A stretch of DNA of 64,000 bases, taken from the NCBI RefSeq assembly GCF_000758605.1, contig NZ_CP009282.1:620001-684000 (forward strand), given 5' to 3'. Origin of the DNA: Paenibacillus sp. FSL R5-0912. Lineage in GTDB: Bacteria; Bacillota; Bacilli; Paenibacillales; Paenibacillaceae. Of this stretch, positions 59,785 to 64,000 are shown piece after piece (the first letter of the stretch is position 1; each line of letters begins with the position of its first letter). The position numbers were made by a program, and so were the translations under genes. The notes under the pieces were generated by a model. The model was not told the origin of the DNA. It saw only the letters and a list, made by a program, of their open reading frames with translations, and did no database searches.

Positions 59785-60603
59785 TTAGCCGGCCAGGATC
59801 TGGTTAATAAACTCCAGGGAGGCGGATATTGCCTCCTCCAGCTGCGGGGTAGCTCCTTCGAACGGGTGCACGGTTCCGAAGGTGTGATTGCCGCCGGGAA
59901 TCTGCACCCAGCGGATATCCGGGCGGAGCTCCGTTAATTGCTCTGATCCCCGGCGCAGCCGTTCACTGTCCTGGCTTCCCTGAATAAGAACCGCCGGGAA
60001 GCTGGCCGTTGTCATCCGTTCCAGCAGGTTGTAGCGCACGGCATGCTGTTCCAGGTCTTCCAGCAATACGGCATCCAGCGGCATTTGCTGGCCGGTCCGG
60101 CCATTAAGCACATGGGTCCGGCCGCTGCGCCTCATCTCAATCTTCTGTTCCTCCGTGAACAGGTCGAGGTCGGTAATGCCGTTCCAGGAGATCACTCCGG
60201 TGATCTCTCCCGGATGGTCCAGCGCATACAGCAGGCTGTCTCCGCCGCCACGGCTGTGGCCCAGCAGGAATAACGGCAGGCTGCCGAATTTGTGGTGCTG
60301 GCTGAGATAAGAGAGCAGGATCTCCATATCCTTGATCTCACGGGTATAGGTATTGCGGGCGAACTTCTCAAGCTCCGTGAAATTCTGCAGATCTTCGCCG
60401 ATTCCGGCATGTGAGAAGTTGAAGGTTATGACCTCATGCTCCTGGCTGAGGGCTGCCGCAGCATAAGGAAACATCCCCCAATCCTTAAACCCCTTGTAAC
60501 CGTGGGCGATAACAATCAGGCTCTTAGCCTTATCCCGGGCGGGGAAATGCGAGCAGCGGAGTACAGCATCTTCTCCTGCGGGCAATTGGAAATTACGGGT
60601 CAT
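59785..60603 (-). CDS. alpha/beta hydrolase, serine aminopeptidase-like
   Basis: 272 residues: HGYKGFKDWGMFPYAA, nucleophile in GHSRGGGDSLLYALDHPG, and the terminal GNHTFGTVHPFEG His motif. Esterase/lipase-like fold with acting Ser, Asp and His. ATG preceded on the minus strand by AGAGGGGATTTACCC. Substrate unknown. Confidence 0.88.
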   Translation of the reverse strand: MTRNFQLPAGEDAVLRCSHFPARDKAKSLIVIAHGYKGFKDWGMFPYAAAALSQEHEVITFNFSHAGIGEDLQNFTELEKFARNTYTREIKDMEILLSYLSQHHKFGSLPLFLLGHSRGGGDSLLYALDHPGEITGVISWNGITDLDLFTEEQKIEMRRSGRTHVLNGRTGQQMPLDAVLLEDLEQHAVRYNLLERMTTASFPAVLIQGSQDSERLRRGSEQLTELRPDIRWVQIPGGNHTFGTVHPFEGATPQLEEAISASLEFINQILAG

Positions 60604-60769
60604 CGGGTAAATCCCCTCTCTATATAATCTGAAACGGATTTGAAGGTTGTATTATTTATAATGTTTATGAATAATGTTCAAGAAGATCATACCATTATTA
60701 AAGCAGGTAAGGATAGGGCGGTTTTTTACAGTAATTGCATATTGCCTGTCCAGCTAAGGAGTGGATATA

Positions 60770-61162
60770 GTGATTTATGGAATCGGAAATGATGTGCTGG
60801 AAATCCGCCGGATTACGGCTCTGCTGTCAAGCGGACAAGCAAACGGATTTCTGCAGCGCATTCTTACAGCGCGTGAGCTTGAGCTGGCCGCAGGGCGGAA
60901 GGGTAAGGCAGCGGAATTCGCTGCGGGGCGTTTTGCCGCCAAGGAGGCAGTAGTGAAGGCACTGGGCTGCGGAATCGGCGCGAAGGTGGGATTTCAGGAT
61001 ATTGAAATTCTGCCGGACAGCCAGGGCAAACCGGTCGTTTCACTGTCGGAGGCGGCCTGGGACCGGCTGCTTCTGCCGGGCGGCCGCCCTGTCATCCATC
61101 TGGCCATTACACACAGCGGGGATCTGGCTTCAGCTTTTGCCGTAGTGGAGCAGGTAAACTAA
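60770..61162 (+). CDS. acpS: holo-[acyl-carrier-protein] synthase
   Basis: 130 residues from GTG 60770 (AAGGAG eight bases before; GTG 60761 lies inside that site). IGNDVLEIRRI with the metal-binding Asp, and FAAKEAVVKALG with the Glu and Lys of the AcpS site. It transfers 4'-phosphopantetheine to ACP. Stand-alone on the plus strand. Confidence 0.95.
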   Translation: MIYGIGNDVLEIRRITALLSSGQANGFLQRILTARELELAAGRKGKAAEFAAGRFAAKEAVVKALGCGIGAKVGFQDIEILPDSQGKPVVSLSEAAWDRLLLPGGRPVIHLAITHSGDLASAFAVVEQVN

Positions 61163-61299
61163 GCTGCTGCGGAGTGCCGAATCCTGCCCTGCCGCTTCGC
61201 AGAGCGGTATTTATACGGGGGAAACCATACGCAATAAGGGGACGAGCCTGCTTATCGCGGAATATAGATACATTCAATATAGAAGCAAGGAGATTAATG

Positions 61300-62640
61300 A
61301 TGACTACAAATGAGCAGCAGGAAGCCAAGTCCTATTTCAGCCGTAATTTGCTGGAGTGGTACCATGGGCAGAAGCGGGATCTGCCGTGGCGGCGCCACCG
61401 CAATCCTTATTACATCTGGATTTCGGAGATTATGCTTCAGCAGACAAGAGTCGATACGGTCATTCCTTATTTCAACCGGTTCATCGAGCGTTTCCCTACG
61501 GTGGAGTCACTGGCCGATGCACCGGAGGAGGATGTCCTGAAGTGCTGGGAGGGGCTTGGTTACTATTCACGCGCCCGGAATCTTCAGCATGCCGCGAAGC
61601 AGGTGAAGGAAGAGTATGGCGGGCAGGTTCCCAATGACCGCGATGCCGTATTCGGGCTTAAGGGAGTAGGGCCTTATACGGCTGGAGCTATTCTCAGCAT
61701 TGCCTTCAACCGGCCGGAGCCCGCTGTGGACGGCAATGTGATGCGGGTGCTGTCCCGATACTTCCTGCTTGAGGATGATATCGCCAAAGGCCCCACCCGC
61801 GTCAAAATGGAGCGCCTGGCGGCAGAGCTGATTCCCGAAGGGGAAGCCTCGCACTTCAATCAGGCGCTGATGGAGCTTGGCGCGCTGATCTGCACGCCGA
61901 AATCACCGCGCTGTCTGTTGTGCCCGGTGATGGAGCACTGCTCAGCGCGCCTCGCGGGCTGCGAGACCTCGCTGCCCGTCAAGACCAAGGCCAAGCCGCC
62001 GCGCCCGGAAGAGCGGCTGGCAGCCCTGATAGAGGGCCGCGGCGAGCACGCGGGCCGGGTCCTCATCCGGCAGCGGCCATCCAGCGGGCTCCTGGCCCGC
62101 ATGTGGGAGCTGCCGCACTGGCCGGCGCCGCCTGCGGAGGGCGGCGCTTCCGCTGCGCTGCTGCCGGAGACGGCAGCGCAGGACCGGCTGCGCCGGTCCC
62201 TGCTTCAGGCCGGGATCTTCGCCCGGCCTGAGGGGCACTGGATGGCTGCGGAGCATACATTCAGCCATATTGTCTGGACCCTGCAGGTGTACCGCTGCAG
62301 GGAAGAAGCGGCCCTGCCGCTGGCTGCGGAAGGGCGGGCCCCGTACGGCGCAGCCAGCACAGCTGAGTCCACGGGTGCAGCCGCTTCTGGCGCTGCCGAA
62401 GCTGCGGCCGGCGTTTACAGTACCGGCACGGTGCCGCCCGAACCGTCCTCCTCCGCAGGATTGTTCGCGGAAGAGCCCGTCCCGGCGGAGCGGTTCGCGG
62501 ACGGAAGCGGCCATCCCGAGGACGCAGGTGCAGTACGCTGGATCAGTCGCAGCGATATGGCGAATTACGCCTTTCCCAATGTGTTCCTCAAGCTGCTCAA
62601 CGCTTATTTCGATGAGCAGGTGGGGAAGTCCGGTAACTGA
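61300..62640 (+). CDS. mutY: A/G-specific adenine glycosylase MutY
   Basis: 446 residues from ATG 61300 (AAGGAG seven bases ahead; 61297 also possible). Helix-hairpin-helix LKGVGPYTAGAI, catalytic Glu in SEIMLQQTRV, Asp in PAVDGNVMRV, and the 4Fe-4S loop Cys-x6-Cys-x2-Cys-x5-Cys in CTPKSPRCLLCPVMEHC. The C-terminal NUDIX-like 8-oxoG domain carries an Ala/Gly-rich low-complexity insert (about residues 345-400), where GC content is very high. Confidence 0.95.
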   Translation: MTTNEQQEAKSYFSRNLLEWYHGQKRDLPWRRHRNPYYIWISEIMLQQTRVDTVIPYFNRFIERFPTVESLADAPEEDVLKCWEGLGYYSRARNLQHAAKQVKEEYGGQVPNDRDAVFGLKGVGPYTAGAILSIAFNRPEPAVDGNVMRVLSRYFLLEDDIAKGPTRVKMERLAAELIPEGEASHFNQALMELGALICTPKSPRCLLCPVMEHCSARLAGCETSLPVKTKAKPPRPEERLAALIEGRGEHAGRVLIRQRPSSGLLARMWELPHWPAPPAEGGASAALLPETAAQDRLRRSLLQAGIFARPEGHWMAAEHTFSHIVWTLQVYRCREEAALPLAAEGRAPYGAASTAESTGAAASGAAEAAAGVYSTGTVPPEPSSSAGLFAEEPVPAERFADGSGHPEDAGAVRWISRSDMANYAFPNVFLKLLNAYFDEQVGKSGN

Positions 62641-62689
62641 GGCCCTCATCTGCTGAACCGTACCACAAGTAACGGTAATTGAATTTCCC

Positions 62690-62727
62690 AGAAGCCCCTT
62701 CCGTAGTAACAGGAAGGGGCTTCTAAC
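62690..62727 (+). terminator. intrinsic terminator after mutY
   Basis: AGAAGCCCCTTCC (62690-62702) pairs with GGAAGGGGCTTCT (62712-62724). Confidence 0.85.
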
Positions 62728-62803
62728 CTTTTTCACTCTGTTGTTTGCTTATCAGATCCCTCTTGCCATTCGTGCAGAATGAGGATGCCTTCCTGCACGG
62801 TCC

Positions 62804-63397
62804 TTATTCCGTTCTTCGTTCCAAAACAGGTGCCAAACTGGCCCCTACAACCTCTAAAACCTCTTTTACCATTGTTTCCGCCTTGCGACCTTGGGGGTTC
62901 CGGCTCCACTGCAAGGCCGACCCGAATATGCCCCAGCTTATGACTAGAGATGTAGCCTCCAGTTTCTCTTGCGAAACCCCGGTAACGGCATCCTCCCTTA
63001 ACCATTTGAGCAGGAGCTGATGAACTTCCTTTTGCATTGCGATCTCAAACATCGGTTCAAACTGCTTGTCTCCTGGAGTTATATGCTGTCTAAATCCGGT
63101 AAGAAATTCGAATACGATTTGGATGAGGGTTGGCAGACAGTCGAAAGTAAATTTTGATTCGTGGGGTAATCTTTTCTTCAAGATGATTTGGGATTTGTCC
63201 AGCATCCAGTTCTCGAGAAAAGCAAACTTATCTTCGAAATGGGCATAAAAGGTAGCGCGGTTAACTGTCGCTCTGGTCGTAATATCGTGCACAGAAATAG
63301 AGTAGATATTCCTCTTTTGATCGAGTAGTTCCGTGAAGGCCTGCATTAATAATTGACGCGTTCGTTTTACTCGAGGATCGTTAAGGTTCACAATCAT
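62804..63397 (-). CDS. TetR-family regulator
   Basis: 197 residues: N-terminal TetR HTH (ITTRATVNRATFYAHFEDKFAFLENW), C-terminal helices as in YcdC-like relatives. Divergent from the NmrA-like gene, which it probably represses through the dyads between them. AGGTAGAGTATG ahead of ATG on the minus strand. Ligand unknown. Confidence 0.9.
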   Translation of the reverse strand: MIVNLNDPRVKRTRQLLMQAFTELLDQKRNIYSISVHDITTRATVNRATFYAHFEDKFAFLENWMLDKSQIILKKRLPHESKFTFDCLPTLIQIVFEFLTGFRQHITPGDKQFEPMFEIAMQKEVHQLLLKWLREDAVTGVSQEKLEATSLVISWGIFGSALQWSRNPQGRKAETMVKEVLEVVGASLAPVLERRTE

Positions 63398-63520
63398 ACT
63401 CTACCTCCCTTATTGATGAACCTAAAACCAACAAAATTACATGAAATGTTGCTAAGGCAACGAAAAGGCCCTTTTGCTGGTAGTCCAAAATGCACAGTTT
63501 TCTTATACTTTTTTTATAAA

Positions 63521-63533
63521 GTGTATTTTACAC
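63521..63533. promoter_or_regulatory. candidate TetR operator
   Basis: GTGTA-TTT-TACAC is a perfect 5-bp dyad in the divergent spacer, next to TTATACTTTTTTTATAA, and lies about 90 bases ahead of the NmrA-like start. Confidence 0.5.
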
Positions 63534-63618
63534 GCCCTTATATGTGTAGACAACACTGCATTATTATCATCAGTTTGATGGACCCATTCGTGTGAGTAAA
63601 GAAAGGATGAGTGTTGTC

Positions 63619-64000
63619 ATGATCATTGTTACAGGAGCCAACGGAAAATTGGGCAGGGCGGTGGTAGAGCAGCTGCTTAAGCGTGCTCCGGCCGAGCAGA
63701 TTGCTGTGAGTGTCCGGGATCTGAATAAGGCACAGGATCTTAAGGATCGTGGAGTTCGCGTCCGTCAGGGTGATTTCGACGATGCCGATAGTCTTCTCCA
63801 CGCCTTCGAAGGAGCATCACAGGTTCTCATCGTATCGTCCGGCATCATGGGAGAGGGAGGGATTCGTCAACATCAAACAGCGATTGAAACGGCAAAGAAG
63901 GCTGGTGCCGGTCGGGTGCTGTACACAAGTCACATAGGTTCTTCCCCGAACTCGTACTTTCCCCCTATGCTCAACCATGCTGCAACAGAAGAATTACTGA
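63619..64000 (+). CDS. NmrA-like NAD(P)-binding protein (cut at right edge)
   Basis: Frame open to the end of the window: 127 residues visible, starting MIIVTGANGKLGRAVVEQLLKRAP with the GxxGxxG Rossmann motif, then VRQGDFDDADSLLHAF, VLIVSS and VGAxRVLYTSH-like strand, the pattern of NmrA/QorB quinone oxidoreductase relatives. ATG 63607 is also in frame. Divergent from the TetR gene. Confidence 0.85.
   Translation, partial: MIIVTGANGKLGRAVVEQLLKRAPAEQIAVSVRDLNKAQDLKDRGVRVRQGDFDDADSLLHAFEGASQVLIVSSGIMGEGGIRQHQTAIETAKKAGAGRVLYTSHIGSSPNSYFPPMLNHAATEELL

Overview
The window looks like chromosomal DNA of an endospore-forming, low-to-mid GC Gram-positive of the Paenibacillus type. The signs are a GerA-type germinant receptor operon, bacilliredoxins (YtxJ and BrxA/B), LipL, EcsAB, a ydaO-type c-di-AMP riboswitch, a KinB-like sensor kinase, strong AGGAGG-like ribosome sites with frequent GTG/TTG starts, and dispersed inverted-repeat elements. 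Genus is inference; there is no rRNA gene here to settle it. No rRNA, tRNA or CRISPR array was found.

Layout. 1-3.7 kb: a YtrA-like GntR regulator (cut by the window edge) with two ABC ATPases, an ABC-2 permease and a small two-helix membrane protein. 3.7-13.4 kb: an accessory island. A methyltransferase and an unrecognised small gene are followed by an IS4-family element, a secreted papain-like protease with a membrane-anchored partner, an IS630-type element with a frameshifted transposase, a TPR protein that has lost its N-terminus to that IS, a 217-bp MITE-like repeat, a probable PIN-like nuclease and two more small two-helix proteins. Much of this is visibly AT-rich against its surroundings. 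It is bracketed by a long, decayed direct repeat (4329-5188 and 12884-13194).

13.6-16 kb: an inverted-repeat element, then on the minus strand a promoter, c-di-AMP riboswitch, intrinsic terminator and a short sigma-factor-like gene, followed by a ytxJ-glutaredoxin operon. 16-29.6 kb: ordinary metabolism and stress genes (SDR, ThuA, MerR plus thioredoxin, CHAD protein, LipL, a nitrilase-family hydrolase, a MarR-nitroreductase-monooxygenase cluster, a PLD-like enzyme, ArsR plus a SulP transporter, a DUF1361 protein and an alkyltransferase-like DNA repair protein). Six exact-period 51-bp repeats lie at 21.0-21.3 kb.

29.9-33.9 kb: spore germination operon in the order A, C, small D-like, B. 34-36.5 kb: hydrolase, monooxygenase, APH-like kinase and DUF1697 genes. 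36.7-43.2 kb: a GT39/GT2 pair with a Gly-rich loop, a flavoprotein and an OmpR-type two-component system. 43.4-48.5 kb: glgC-glgD-glgP from a clear sigma-A promoter, without synthase or branching enzyme in the window. 48.6-64 kb: fRMsr-like GAF protein, GNAT, MFS exporter with MarR, EcsAB, HI0933-type flavoprotein, KinB-like kinase, BrxA/B, NadE, hydrolase, AcpS, MutY, and a divergent TetR/NmrA pair cut by the right edge.

The most unusual signals are the riboswitch-controlled sigma-like gene, the island with its remnant NTPase-TPR/PIN module and secreted protease pair, and three kinds of repeat: tandem 51-bp hairpins, the MITE-like elements and the 36-bp dispersed motif.
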